Positions 11,093 to 21,649 of a DNA stretch of 64,000 nt are shown in pieces. A program made the translations under genes and the position numbers. Within the stretch, counting starts at the first letter, position 1. The number at the start of each line of letters is the position of its first letter. The notes beneath the pieces are model-generated. The model was not told the DNA's origin. It did not search any database and saw only the letters and a list, made by a program, of their open reading frames with translations. This DNA is from Rhynchopus sp. YZ270_cl-10 (lineage: Eukaryota; Euglenozoa; Diplonemea; Diplonemida; Diplonemidae), in NCBI GenBank assembly GCA_964035575.1, contig OZ037908.1:806001-870000 (forward strand), given 5' to 3'.

Positions 11093-11631
11093 TACTGGGG
11101 GGGGGCTAATAAAGTATACGGTGCTAATAAAGTATACGGGGGTAATAAAGTATACGGAGCGGAAACCCATTTTGAGCGTGGAAATCTGTGAAATAAAGTA
11201 TACGGTTTTTGTGTACATTTTTCTTACTAAAAAAATTTTTCAGCAAGTTTTGCACAAAAAATCGAAAAATTTTTTTTTTGATTTCGGTGGTCCGGATTCT
11301 GTACGTGCTGTGATGGGGTCACTTTGCGCTGAGAAACGAGTATTTTTGACCTAAAACGCGTGTATCAGTTTTTACACGATTGGTGCTGATGGGGTTCAGA
11401 TTTGTGAAAATTTAAGTCACCAAAAAATTGTTCATTTTTCCACATTGACCCCACCACTGGCTGGGATTGGCCCAAAAATGCCAATGGTGGTGTTTTCGCG
11501 AGGTTTCGGCCACTAGAAACCCCAAAATAACAGTGATTTTTTTTTTTCTTCCACTTTTTGTTTTTTGGCCATTTAAGCAGTAATTCCCGCCGAATAAAGT
11601 ATACGTATACTTTAATAGCTCCCCCCCAGTA
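11093..11631. mobile_element. TIR element with AATAAAGTATAC ends
   Basis: Begins TACTGGGG followed by AATAAAGTATAC; the other end is the reverse complement (GTATACTTTAATAG then CCCCAGTA). The AATAAAGTATACGG unit is repeated three more times near the left end. The interior includes the shared TTGACCCCACCACTG module at about 11443. No clear target duplication and no coding frame. Confidence 0.6.
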
Positions 11632-12055
11632 GTGGTAAAAAAAAAAATGTGTGTGTACTGGGGTGGCCCGTGGGCGCGGCTGAAATTGTGTTCTTTTTTT
11701 TAGGAGAAAATCACAAGAGGTCGCAACAGAATCACAAAAAATCTTAAATCTTGTGATTATTTGTGATTATTTGTGATTTTTTTTTTACTGTCGTTGGTAC
11801 TCCAGAAAAAAAAAATCCCAAGTACGCAACAACTACGCAACAAGTACGCAAAATGTACGCAAAATGGGGGTGGGCTTCATTTTTACTTGTGGGTATTTTT
11901 GGGGGTTTTTTGGTTTTAGGCTTCCAGAAGCCAGTTTGTGCACAACATTGACCCCAAAAGTGCAGAAATCACCTGAAAGTGGCAAAAAGCAAAAGAAAGG
12001 CATGTTTTGCGGGGGGAAAATTCCAAGGTTTTTTGCAGGGATGACCACCGCATAG

Positions 12056-12612
12056 GCTGTACTGTACTGTACTGTACTGTACTGTACTGTACTGTACTGT
12101 ACTGTACTGTACTGTACTGTACTGTACTGTACTGTACTGTACTGTACTGTACTGTACTGTACTGTACTGTACTGTACTGTACTGTACTGTACTGTACTGT
12201 ACTGTACTGTACTGTACTGTACTGTACTGTACTGTACTGTACTGTACTGTACTGTACTGTACTGTACTGTACTGTACTGTACTGTACTGTACTGTACTGT
12301 ACTGTACTGTACTGTACTGTACTGTACTGTACTGTACTGTACTGTACTGTACTGTACTGTACTGTACTGTACTGTACTGTACTGTACTGTACTGTACTGT
12401 ACTGTACTGTACTGTACTGTACTGTACTGTACTGTACTGTACTGTACTGTACTGTACTGTACTGTACTGTACTGTACTGTACTGTACTGTACTGTACTGT
12501 ACTGTACTGTACTGTACTGTACTGTACTGTACTGTACTGTACTGTACTGTACTGTACTGTACTGTACTGTACTGTACTGTACTGTACTGTACTGTACTGT
12601 ACTGTACTGTAC
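12056..12612. repeat. (ACTGT)n array, about 111 units
   Basis: Pure 5-base array of about 557 bp, the left part of the composite array in the 11660-13973 element. Confidence 0.95.
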
Positions 12613-12705
12613 TCTGTACTGTGTACTCTGTACTGTGTACTCTGTACTGTGTACTCTGTACTGTGTACTCTGTACTGTGTACTCTGTACTGTGTACTCTG
12701 TACTG
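12613..12705. repeat. Transitional 14-base array
   Basis: About six to seven units of ACTCTGTACTGTGT join the pentamer array to the heptamer array. The unit is a heptamer variant plus a heptamer. Confidence 0.9.
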
Positions 12706-13266
12706 TGTACTGTGTACTGTGTACTGTGTACTGTGTACTGTGTACTGTGTACTGTGTACTGTGTACTGTGTACTGTGTACTGTGTACTGTGTACTGTGTA
12801 CTGTGTACTGTGTACTGTGTACTGTGTACTGTGTACTGTGTACTGTGTACTGTGTACTGTGTACTGTGTACTGTGTACTGTGTACTGTGTACTGTGTACT
12901 GTGTACTGTGTACTGTGTACTGTGTACTGTGTACTGTGTACTGTGTACTGTGTACTGTGTACTGTGTACTGTGTACTGTGTACTGTGTACTGTGTACTGT
13001 GTACTGTGTACTGTGTACTGTGTACTGTGTACTGTGTACTGTGTACTGTGTACTGTGTACTGTGTACTGTGTACTGTGTACTGTGTACTGTGTACTGTGT
13101 ACTGTGTACTGTGTACTGTGTACTGTGTACTGTGTACTGTGTACTGTGTACTGTGTACTGTGTACTGTGTACTGTGTACTGTGTACTGTGTACTGTGTAC
13201 TGTGTACTGTGTACTGTGTACTGTGTACTGTGTACTGTGTACTGTGTACTGTGTACTGTGTACTGT
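12706..13266. repeat. (ACTGTGT)n array, about 80 units
   Basis: Pure 7-base array with the same unit as 7816-8321 and 39195-39512, which lie in different elements. Confidence 0.95.
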
Positions 13267-13973
13267 ACGAAAATTGATCAAAAACGAGAACTTGTCCATT
13301 TCGGAAAATTGACCCCACCACTGGCCGGACGGATTCCGAAATTGCAAATGCCGGTGTTTAAAAGCTTCACCAGCGAGAATTTTTTTCAAAAAAAAAAAAA
13401 TACCCACAAAATGAAAATGAAGCCCCGTGCTTTCACGAAGTACGCAAGAACTACGCAACAAGTACGCAACAAGTACGCAAAATGGGGTTATCAGGAGCAC
13501 CAGTCGTGATTATTTGTGACTTTTTGTGATTTTTTTTTTGATTGTTGTGATTTTTGGTGATTATTTGTGATTTTTGGTGATTTTTGGTGATTTTTTTTTT
13601 ATTGCCGTGATTATTTTGTGACTTTTTGTGATTATTTTTTTGATTGTTGTGATTTTTGGTGATTATTTGTGATTTTTTGTGATTTTTTTTTTGATTGTTG
13701 TGATTATTTGTGATTATTTGTGATTATTTTTTTTATTGTTGTGATTTTTGGTGATCATTTGTGATTTTTTGTGATTTTTTTTTTGATTGCCGTGATTATT
13801 TGTGACTTTTTGTGATTATTTGTGATTTTTTTTTATTGTTGTGATTTTTTGTGATTTTTTTTTATATTGCCGTGATAATTTACTATTATTTTTTTTGTGA
13901 TTTTTTGTGATTTTTTTTTTTTTTATTTTTTTTATTTTTGAAAAAAAAAAACGCCGTGCCCCCGGGCCACCCC

Positions 13974-16857
13974 ATGTACGAGAGGCACATTCATCTTTCA
14001 CGTTTTCTTTTTTCCCCCCTCTTTTTTTCTTCCCTGCATTTCCCTTATAGTTGACCATTCAATATGTTCTGCTCTTTTGTTTGCCTCTTTTTTTTGTCAA
14101 ATGGTCCATTTCCCCTTTCCCTCCAAGCCAGTTATCTGTGTCCCTCTATATATTATTACCCAGTCTTCTCCCTCTCTCTCTTTAAACATTTTGCGATTGG
14201 AATAACAAAGAAAAAAAAATTGAGAACACATTATGTGTACACGATGCGCTCAAGAGTGATTTGTCAGATGACATGGTAAAAAAAAAACGATGCCATGTGG
14301 TACATGTCAGAATGGCAGGTGGTGTTGGTGTCATTTTTGCGTGTCATTCTGGTATGTCACGCTGACATGTGGCGTTGTGTGTGAAGGGTGCAGGAAACGA
14401 ACTAATTGCATACCTTGCACAAAAAAAACAAGGCTTTCGGCCAACATTGAGTTATACAGACCCTTAGTTACCTTACTTAAGGCGAGATTGTCGACACAGC
14501 AAAGGAAAATAAAATAAAACAAAACATTGCCAATATCATCAAAACCCAACAGGGGCTCCAATATTGCTTTTTAAGGCGAACCCAAGCAACGAGAGGCCGA
14601 GGGTTTCATCTTTGACCAACTTTTTCTTTGTTCTTACCGGTTTTCTATTTTTATTTTATTTGAAAATGTTGAAATACTTTTTTTTTGAATTTTATTTATT
14701 CCTTTTAGTTGACTCAGTGTCTTTCACCCCATAGGGGTGTTTATGCACGAACGCAATCCGTCTGATTCCAAAAAATATTGTTTAATAATACTCCAAAAAA
14801 GAGAACTACCAACTATTCAAGCTGCCGTCATGTGTACCTCCCCCTCCCTTCGAGGTTGAGGGGGCTTCTTGATGAGAGCAAAAGGGGAGGGCCTTCAACA
14901 GGGTGTGTCAACCTCGCGCGCGTTTTGCAAAAATGAATAATCGAACATTTTATTAACGGAGAGGGGTATTTTTTTTCCCCTCCAACTTTCCTACATGATG
15001 CAGTGCTTACTACGAACCATTTGTTGAGGACAACCACATACCCAGTTAGACTCTTACCTCAAAATGCGCTGAACCCTAGTAACGTTCTTAAAACGGTTTT
15101 GCGTGCGTTTTATTTTTCTTTTTCAAAAAGTGACTAAGCACCTAAGAGGCTTTAGTTCACCGATATTTCTCTGTTTTTTTTTTTTTTCTTTTTTTTCTGT
15201 TTGCGTTTTTTCCCCTAAAAAAACGCTCTTCCCCATTGAGTCTAGGTACTCTAGAGAAAAAAAAAAAAAATGCAAATCACCTGTAGGTGTGAACACAGGC
15301 ATTACCGTATGGTTTTTGGCTAGACCAGGGTTTTCCCCTTTTTTTTTCTCTTCCTTTATAATGTTGGTCTTAGCCGCAACAAAAGAAGGAAAGCAATTTT
15401 TTTTTTGTCCGAAGAGCTGTATCAGCAACACAACATCGCTCTAATATTTTTCATTCTTTCTTGTGGTTTTCATTCCCCCGGTCAGTTGAGGGTGCCTGCA
15501 TCAATAATTATTCTTTTTTTTTTTTCTTCTTTTTCTCTCTCTTTTTTCTTTTGGTGACTTTCCTCACTTCTTAGTATTGTGTTAGTACTTCTTCTGTAAA
15601 TATAAAATCATAAACGTTTCCAAGGAGAAGCTCCGCGTATATGAATGGCAACATTATTTACTACACTATTTCCTACAAAGTAAAGTACACAGTTTTCGCA
15701 TTTAAACCCCCCCCTCTCCCTTTGCACTTTTATTTTTGTGGCGGGGGAAAAAGCTATTATTTCAGCCCATCTGGCTGCGCCCGCCTGATGAACGGAGACG
15801 TTTGCACTTTCAACTTCTCTCTTTTTTTTTTAGCCAGGCCTACGGGCATATCACCGTTTTTTTGTGTGGTTTTTTTTATATTTTCATACCAACGTCTTGG
15901 CAAAATAGGAAAATAGAAGTCAATTTTTTTTTTTCTATTTTTTGTCAAGGTCCCGCTGCCGATCCTGGCGTGCCTCTCTCACTGCCCTTTTATGGAGTGG
16001 CTGAATGGGTGGGGGGGGGGGGGGGCGCAGAAGTAATGCAAGAGAAGTGCGAATCACTCCCCCCCCTTCAGCCACCCTCCCACCTCACACTATTTCTTCT
16101 CTCCCGACAAAAGTGAACCAAAAGGAATAGTTGTTGCCTTGCGACCTAATTGGAACCGCCCTGCCCAGTTTTACTTTTTTGGTTCCAATTCTTGGCGCAC
16201 AGAAAGAAAAAAGCAAAGAAAAATAAAGAAAAAAATGTGGAGTTCATCTTCGGGTGTCTACACTAAAGCAACCAAGTTTTCAAAAAACAGTGGAGATTTT
16301 GCACAACTGTGGCAACACAACCGAGGCAAACTATACCACCTCCAACAATTTATCAAAAGAATAGCAACATATGATGTGTGTATTTTGCACGATACCGTGC
16401 ATTCGTCTTTTCTAAGCTTCTCTTTAAAAGATGTGGATACGTTTTTTTTTTTTTCTTTCACAAAGTTTCTCTTTCTCTCTCTCTTTTTCTGCAGAACGTG
16501 GAGCTTTGTACACAACGTGACAGGCAACACAAATTCTAACAATTTTATCAAAAAAAAAAAAAATGAAAAGATATAAACTACAGCGAGAGACTCAATAGTA
16601 TTTTTTTTGGGTAAAAAAATTATGTCGTACAACCCTGCTCAGGATGTCGCTCATTTGATATCAAAAAAAGGGTGTGCATGGTAACTACCATTTTAAAGTA
16701 AAACGCTTTCCCCCCTTCCCCACACTCAAAACGTATTCCAGAATGATTCTGGATCCGATACTTTTGTCTTTTTTGTCCGTATGGCAGCTGTCTGCACTAA
16801 ATTTTGAAAATTAAAAAAAAAACAATCAAAAATAATATGTGGTGTTCATCCTCGGGT
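13974..16857. other. Intergenic mosaic, no gene
   Basis: Contains family S (14429-14520), family P (16289-16362 and 16497-16562), a GGCGTTTGCACTTTCAAC-type module near 15800, and a module reading GGTGTCTACACTAA...AACCAAGTTTTCA at about 16253 and 16846 (also at 9960 and 63225). A G-rich hairpin lies at 15997-16075. No credible protein was seen. Confidence 0.55.
15997..16075. mobile_element. G/C-tract hairpin element
   Basis: GTGGCTGAA (15997-16005) pairs with TTCAGCCAC (16067-16075), with a long G run and a C run extending the stem and GTGCGAATCAC in the loop. The same stem and loop occur inside the foldback at 2529-2590, so this is a small dispersed hairpin element. Confidence 0.55.
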
Positions 16858-17998
16858 GTCTACACTAATACAACCAAGTTTTCATAAAACAATTAAAAGC
16901 CGTACAGCGCAGGCGGGGTTTGGGCTTGTATCGACACCGCCCTGCAAAGACGCAGCTTTCAGGTAAAGAGATGAGTGAGAACTTGCCAATACCAATCAGA
17001 CTAAGCAAGCTGCATCAGTTTCATCTTTACCAACTTTCTCTCTCTCTCTCTCTCTCTCTTTGCCCCCCTCTCTTTGTTCTCTCTCTACTTATGCGATGTT
17101 CTTCCCCCTTTCTCTCTTTTCTCTCTTTTCCTTTTGGTTTCCGGTTATTAGCGTATAAAAAAACATAGTAAAAAAAGGTACATAGTAACCCCAAATCAAT
17201 GCAGTGCTGTAAGTATACGTCTTCTTATACGTATTCTTCGTAAGAATACGTTAAGAATACATATTCTTACAGCAACTGAATCAATGTGGTAGGGCAACCG
17301 TTTCCCCCCCCCTTTTTGAAAAAGCTCTGCCGTAGAAGGATTTTGTCTTTTTTTTTGTTATTCTTCGCACCCTCTTTGCCTTCTTTTCGTAAAAGAATGT
17401 ATATGAAATAAGTGATTCTTCTGAGGGGGTTCGATAACCCCGCGGGGGGGAACCCATGCATGCATCACCGCCGATGAACGGTAAGGCGTTTTTGACCACT
17501 TTCAACCTCTCTTTTTCATTAGCACACCAAAGAGGGTATATCAGGGTCATATTTTCTTTTCTTCTTTCTTCCTTGATGGCCAATCCCATCTTTTGGAAAG
17601 AAAAAAATATTTCAATCATTTCTTCCCCCTTACAGAAGGCTTGGTTTTAAGGGCCCTCTTAAAAAAACTTCTTCGTTTCTTCGAACTAAGCGTATGGCAT
17701 ATGAAAACGTATGGGGAGGAGTTCAAAGTTGCCATGTCAATGAATGTGACCCATCCAGAGGGATGGATATCTTTGTTGTATCCACCCGCACCGCGTACAT
17801 CATTATGGTGGCACCTAATTCTGGACGCTTTGTCAGATGCATGCCTGAATTAGGGGGTTGAAGGAAAAGTCAAAAAGATGAAATAATGCCTCACAATGCA
17901 TACCTATTTTATGTAAAAAGTTCACCGTAAATAGTATTGGATTGTACAATGGGTGAGCAATGTTATTTCAATGATGAGGTGAGTGATGACACCTCCCC
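16858..17998. other. Non-coding start of the duplicated segment
   Basis: No gene. Includes a CT microsatellite (about 17037-17060), the palindrome at 17205-17274, a GGGTTCGATAACCC palindrome near 17423, and a short intron-like cassette at 17481-17522 (GTAAGGCG...TTAG). An apparently identical sequence lies at 29236-30376. Confidence 0.5.
17205..17274. repeat. Palindromic element with TGCTGTAAG ends
   Basis: TGCTGTAAG at 17205-17213 is the reverse complement of CTTACAGCA at 17266-17274. The middle pairs as GTATTCTTCGTAAGAATAC. It is a 70-bp hairpin, probably a tiny MITE. Its copy is 29583-29652. Confidence 0.6.
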
Positions 17999-18491
17999 AG
18001 ACTGCAGACTAATTTTTTCATTTAATTACTTACCATACCACCCCGATATTTTTGAAAAATGGCCCCACGTATTAGTGACCGGGCTCATATTTTTCAAAAT
18101 TTAAGTGGTCAAAAAATTGTCCAATTTTTGAGATTGACCCCACCACTGCACGGGCGGATCCCAAAAATGCGAATAAGGACCCTTTTCCACAACCTTCCTT
18201 CACCCCCCGCTGTAGGGTAACCGAAGGTGAAGTCAATATTACAAACCCGGATTTTGAGGAAATTTTTGGCCGAAAATCGGCCCCAGCTATTAGTGACCGG
18301 GTTCATATTGTCCAAAATTTAAGTCATTAAAATTTTGTCCATTTTTCCAGATTGACCCCACCACTGACTGGGATTGGCTCAAAAATGCAAATAACGGCGT
18401 TTTCGCCTGTATTGTTGGTTACGAAACCCCGTGCAGACTAGCCATTTAATTACTTACTTACCCGACCCCCCAATCCTTAGTCTGCAGACTG
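17999..18491. mobile_element. MULE-like TIR element, 493 bp
   Basis: Inverted ends AGACTGCAGACTAA and TTAGTCTGCAGACT. CACCTCCCC flanks both sides (17990-17998 and 18492-18500), a 9-bp target duplication. The interior carries two copies of the TTGACCCCACCACTG module (about 18105-18185 and 18345-18405), each preceded by AAATTTAAGT. CATTTAATTACTTAC repeats near both ends. No coding capacity. Confidence 0.75.
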
Positions 18492-19073
18492 CACCTCCCC
18501 CCCTTTATTTTTTTCTAGTTGTGTGTGTGGTGTGTGTGCACGGTTTAGGAAAGGCAACTTCCTCTTTAGCCCCCCTCCGACTCCATTTTCTTGGAGCTTT
18601 CCAGGATCGTACACTTGCTCCGTTCCCAATGGTAAATTTTTTTCAAAAAAAAAAATACTCCACGTCCTGGGCTGGACGTTAAATTGCATCCGGGGGCCCT
18701 TTTGTGGCACTCCTCCTGAAACTCTATGAAGGTCTGACCTGAGGGTAAAAGGTGCTGGGTATGCTACCCTGGGTGCTGAAGGCAGGCACACAACATGTGT
18801 GGAGGGACCTGCAGAGCCCTAGCCAGTGAAGCCAAGGAGGCCCCCCTAGGAAACTAGGGAACGGATTGGAAGAGACCTCGCCGGTAGCCGGGAACCCTCC
18901 CTGGGCTAGTACAATGATGAAACTTCAATCTAAAGTCCACACCCATGTGGCGGCCGCTTTGGCATGCGTCTGTAAGGACAGCCTTGACTGATACTTTCTG
19001 TATTAGCACACGATTGCCTCCCTGAAGGCTACGTAGCTACCTGAGTACAAAAATAATAATGAATAGGCACCCA
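18492..19073. other. GC-richer non-coding segment
   Basis: First part (about 18530-18640) is a dispersed module with GGTTTAGGAAAGGCAACTTC, also at about 46252-46345. The second part (about 18720-19060) is compositionally different: balanced base use, no homopolymers, and many short complementary blocks (for example CCCCTAGGAAACTAGGG and CCTCGCCGGTAGCCGGG). It may be a structured RNA or the 5' leader of a retroelement, but no family was recognised. Copy at 30870-31451. Confidence 0.4.
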
Positions 19074-19239
19074 CACGACGGGACCCAGTGACAAGTGACA
19101 AGTGACAAGTTAAAAATGACAAGTGAAAAAGGTGACAAGTAAATGACAAGTGAAATGACAAGAAAATCACTTGTCATGACAAGTGACAAGTGAAATGACA
19201 TGTGATTTCACTTGTCACTTGTCACTGGGTCCCGTCGTG
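19074..19239. mobile_element. MITE with GTGACAAGT minisatellite ends
   Basis: 166 bp. CACGACGGGACCCAGTGACA at the left end has its exact reverse complement at the right end. The inverted repeat continues through several GTGACAA units to about 32 bp. The interior is the same TGACAAGT unit in both orientations, so the whole element can fold on itself. No target duplication is obvious. Copy at 31452-31617. Confidence 0.75.
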
Positions 19240-20261
19240 CAGTCAAATCCCTCCCCTCCCTCCCCTCCTCCCCCATGAGTATATGTTAAAGGAATCCGGT
19301 CCAAAAGGGGGGCTGGCTTCTTTTAGAAAGATCTTGTGTCCACGAGAGGCATAGTCATCTTTCAAGTTTTCGCATGTTCTTTTTTGTATCGTGCCTTACG
19401 TCCGTAGAGACGTTTTTTCTTTTTGCACTTTCAACTTCCCCTTTTTTTTTCAAGATGCACCTATTCAATTCTTTCAATATACGTCCTACACGCACCCTGT
19501 ACGGTCCTATACGCGGGGTAAAAATCAGGTGGGAGGTGCTTCCCTAATACACAAAAAGAATAAAACGAATGAAACACTGTTGTGTGTGTCAGCTAAATTG
19601 CTAAGGTCATCAAAAAAACAACAAGCCCTCCCTCTTTGTTCAAAAATCACTTTTTTTTTCCAGTGCCTGCGTCCGCTGATGCACGGTGAGGCGTTTGCAC
19701 TTTCAACTTCTCTTTTTTTTTCCCCCTCAGGTTCCATTTATCTTTGGAATTCTGCTCAAACATCCCTCCCAGGCCCCTCTCTCTCTCTCACTCTCACTCT
19801 CTCTCTCTCTCTCTCCAGAAATAAAGAAAAAAGACATCTCCTCCTTTCCCATCAAAAATACATTTTCTACATTTTTTTGAAGGTGCCTAAACACGAGAGG
19901 CTGAGGATCATCTGATAAACTTTTCTCTTTTTTTTTTCTGAGGCCGATATTCACCCAGCCGTACTTTACTGCATATGCTCGAGAGGTACATATCCTGTGC
20001 CTTAACAATGCAATGCAATCAAATGAGGCGGCGACACTCACCCCTTCTATTGTGTGTGACGAAAGAGACCGCCGATCTTCAATCCAGCGTGACACACTAT
20101 ATGGTCGTGAAGTAGAATGTGTGACGCTGGGCACCAGTGCTGTTTCAGGAGCCGTATCCTTGTGCATTTTTGTAAATGACAACACGTCTCGTTTCCTTCA
20201 CAACACCACCCCCTTCTTCCTGCCCCCACCTGTCCCCACAGAACAGAATCACACCCCTGCA
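19240..20261. other. Leader region upstream of the first WD40 gene
   Basis: No separate gene is credible. It holds two intron-like cassettes: 19686-19730 (GTGAGGCG...CTCAG) and 19883-19942 (GTGCCTAAACACG...TGAG). Between them is a CT microsatellite near 19777-19820. Just before the gene is a C/T-rich run ending CCCCACAG (about 20241), which reads as a 3' splice or trans-splice acceptor. The frame of the WD40 gene is open from 20013, but the conserved family start is at 20262. Confidence 0.45.
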
Positions 20262-21350
20262 ATGGATATTATAGGACACTTCGAGTCTGCAAGCTGTGTG
20301 ATAGAAGTGGACAGGAGCGCCACCCTTGCACAGGTGAAGGGGAAGCTTGTTGCGGAGCTTGGTGTGCCACGTGCTCGGCATGTTGGTGTGCGGATGAAAG
20401 GCGGTGGCGACATCGGCAAAGACGACTTGCGCATCTGCGACACGGAGATGGATGAGGGATGTGCCGTTGAGCTGTACTGCACTGGTGCCAACATCACTCC
20501 TGGGGTGATACCACGTTCGGAGAAGACGTGCTTCCTCACACTCTCCCCGTGTGACAGGTACCTTGCAGTCATACGTGAGGAGGATACGGTCATCTTCGAC
20601 ACGGAAACACATGAGCGTCTGTGCAGCTTCCCTTGCGAGTATATGTTACCCCCATCATTCTCACCGTGCGGTGAGTGGATCTCATGCGTCAACAAGAACA
20701 TGAACTGTGCTGAAGTTCGTGACGTGAAGACAGGTGCATTGAAGCACTCCGCTGGAGATGAAGGTGATGAGAGGTTGGCCACAGCATGGTCACCATGTGG
20801 AACAAAGCTGCTGTCGTGCTGCAGGAAGGGTTTGCAGGTGTGGGACATTGCAACAGGCGTTCTTGTGCATGAATGGGACCACATTGTGGGGTGCTTGTAC
20901 GTTATGGTTGTGGCAGGCGACAGGGTGGCGATGTTTGAGGACAGCAGCAAAGATGTCACGGTGTGGGACTACACGACAGGGGTGGAGGTGCTTGTTCTTA
21001 CATGCACTTCTGATGTTCATTATTTAGCACTGTCGCCAAACCAGCGTTTCATTGCAACGTGTTGCCAATTTGTGCGTGTGTGGAACATCGAAACAGGTGA
21101 ATGTGTATTTGAAGACGTCTCAGAAAACTTGTGGACTGAAGTTGCTGTGTCCAACGACATTGTTTCTGTCTACGCTTCCACCACATTGTGCGCTTGGTCC
21201 ATCTCAACAGGGAAGCAACTGTTATGTCGTGATTTTGAGGACAGCGATTACGGTGATTCTTACGGTGTTGCAATCAGCAGCTGTGGTGGTGTGGTGATGT
21301 ACGGCAGAGATGAGGGTGTTGAGATTATTGACATCTCACACCTGTCTTGA
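20262..21350 (+). CDS. Ubiquitin-like/WD40 propeller protein, copy 1
   Basis: 362 aa. Residues 3-73 read as a ubiquitin-like fold: a first strand ending CVIEVD, then TLAQVKGKLVAELGVP, a turn with DDLRICD, and a last strand AVELYC. Residues 85-362 form seven WD-type blades, whose closing strands include VIFDTETHE, LQVWDIATG, VTVWDYTTG, VRVWNIETG and VEIIDISHLS. Such propellers are protein-binding scaffolds, and a ubiquitin-like head suggests a link to ubiquitin or proteasome machinery; this is inference. No signal peptide or membrane segment, so probably cytosolic or nuclear. The ATG at 20262 is chosen because it aligns with the start of the two paralogues and follows a pyrimidine-AG acceptor. 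First of three tandem genes (unit about 1.39 kb). Cys-rich blades and few canonical GH/WD dipeptides mark a divergent family. Confidence 0.85.
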   Translation: MDIIGHFESASCVIEVDRSATLAQVKGKLVAELGVPRARHVGVRMKGGGDIGKDDLRICDTEMDEGCAVELYCTGANITPGVIPRSEKTCFLTLSPCDRYLAVIREEDTVIFDTETHERLCSFPCEYMLPPSFSPCGEWISCVNKNMNCAEVRDVKTGALKHSAGDEGDERLATAWSPCGTKLLSCCRKGLQVWDIATGVLVHEWDHIVGCLYVMVVAGDRVAMFEDSSKDVTVWDYTTGVEVLVLTCTSDVHYLALSPNQRFIATCCQFVRVWNIETGECVFEDVSENLWTEVAVSNDIVSVYASTTLCAWSISTGKQLLCRDFEDSDYGDSYGVAISSCGGVVMYGRDEGVEIIDISHLS

Positions 21351-21649
21351 ACCCATTTCCACACATGAAAGGTGCCATCTAACTTTGCGTCCCTTTCCTG
21401 CACCTTGCCTGGGTAACTCCACGCAGGAAGATGCGTACAGATAGATGCATGTTTATTGTTGTGGGAGTGGGTTGGCAATGGAGACCGTGTGGGACGGTGG
21501 GAGAACTTCTAACTGGGCGAGGAGTTATCTCTCTTGGTTTTTTGCAAATGACAACACATCTCGTTTCCTTCACAACACCACCCCACCCCTCTTCTTCCTG
21601 CCCTCCCCACACACCTGTCCCCACAGAACCAAGTTCCTTCCCCCTGAAC

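Larger units (their letters stand above)
11660..13973. mobile_element. TIR element with pentamer and heptamer arrays
   Basis: Left end GGGGTGGCCCGTGGGCGCGG and the reverse complement of the right end agree at 19 of 21 positions. The interior is layered: GTGATTATTTGTGATTTT-type microsatellite, a TACGCAACAA minisatellite (11822-11866, again at 13440-13486), then the arrays, then the shared GACCCCACCACTG module (about 13310) and more TTGTGATTTTT repeat to about 13930. The two microsatellites repeat in direct orientation. No transposase frame, and no clean target duplication. Confidence 0.6.

Noticed and set aside
12056-13266. CRISPR-like array
   Set aside because: No spacers; a pure tandem array in a eukaryotic genome.
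18431-18791. Overlapping open frames around 18.4-18.8 kb as genes
   Set aside because: They cross a transposon border and a dispersed module, are short and have no domain.
20145-20959. Minus-strand frames of up to 236 aa opposite the WD40 genes, and the like opposite 21.4-24.1 kb and the right segment
   Set aside because: Shadows of conserved plus-strand genes; they follow the codon pattern of the sense frame and have no start context of their own.
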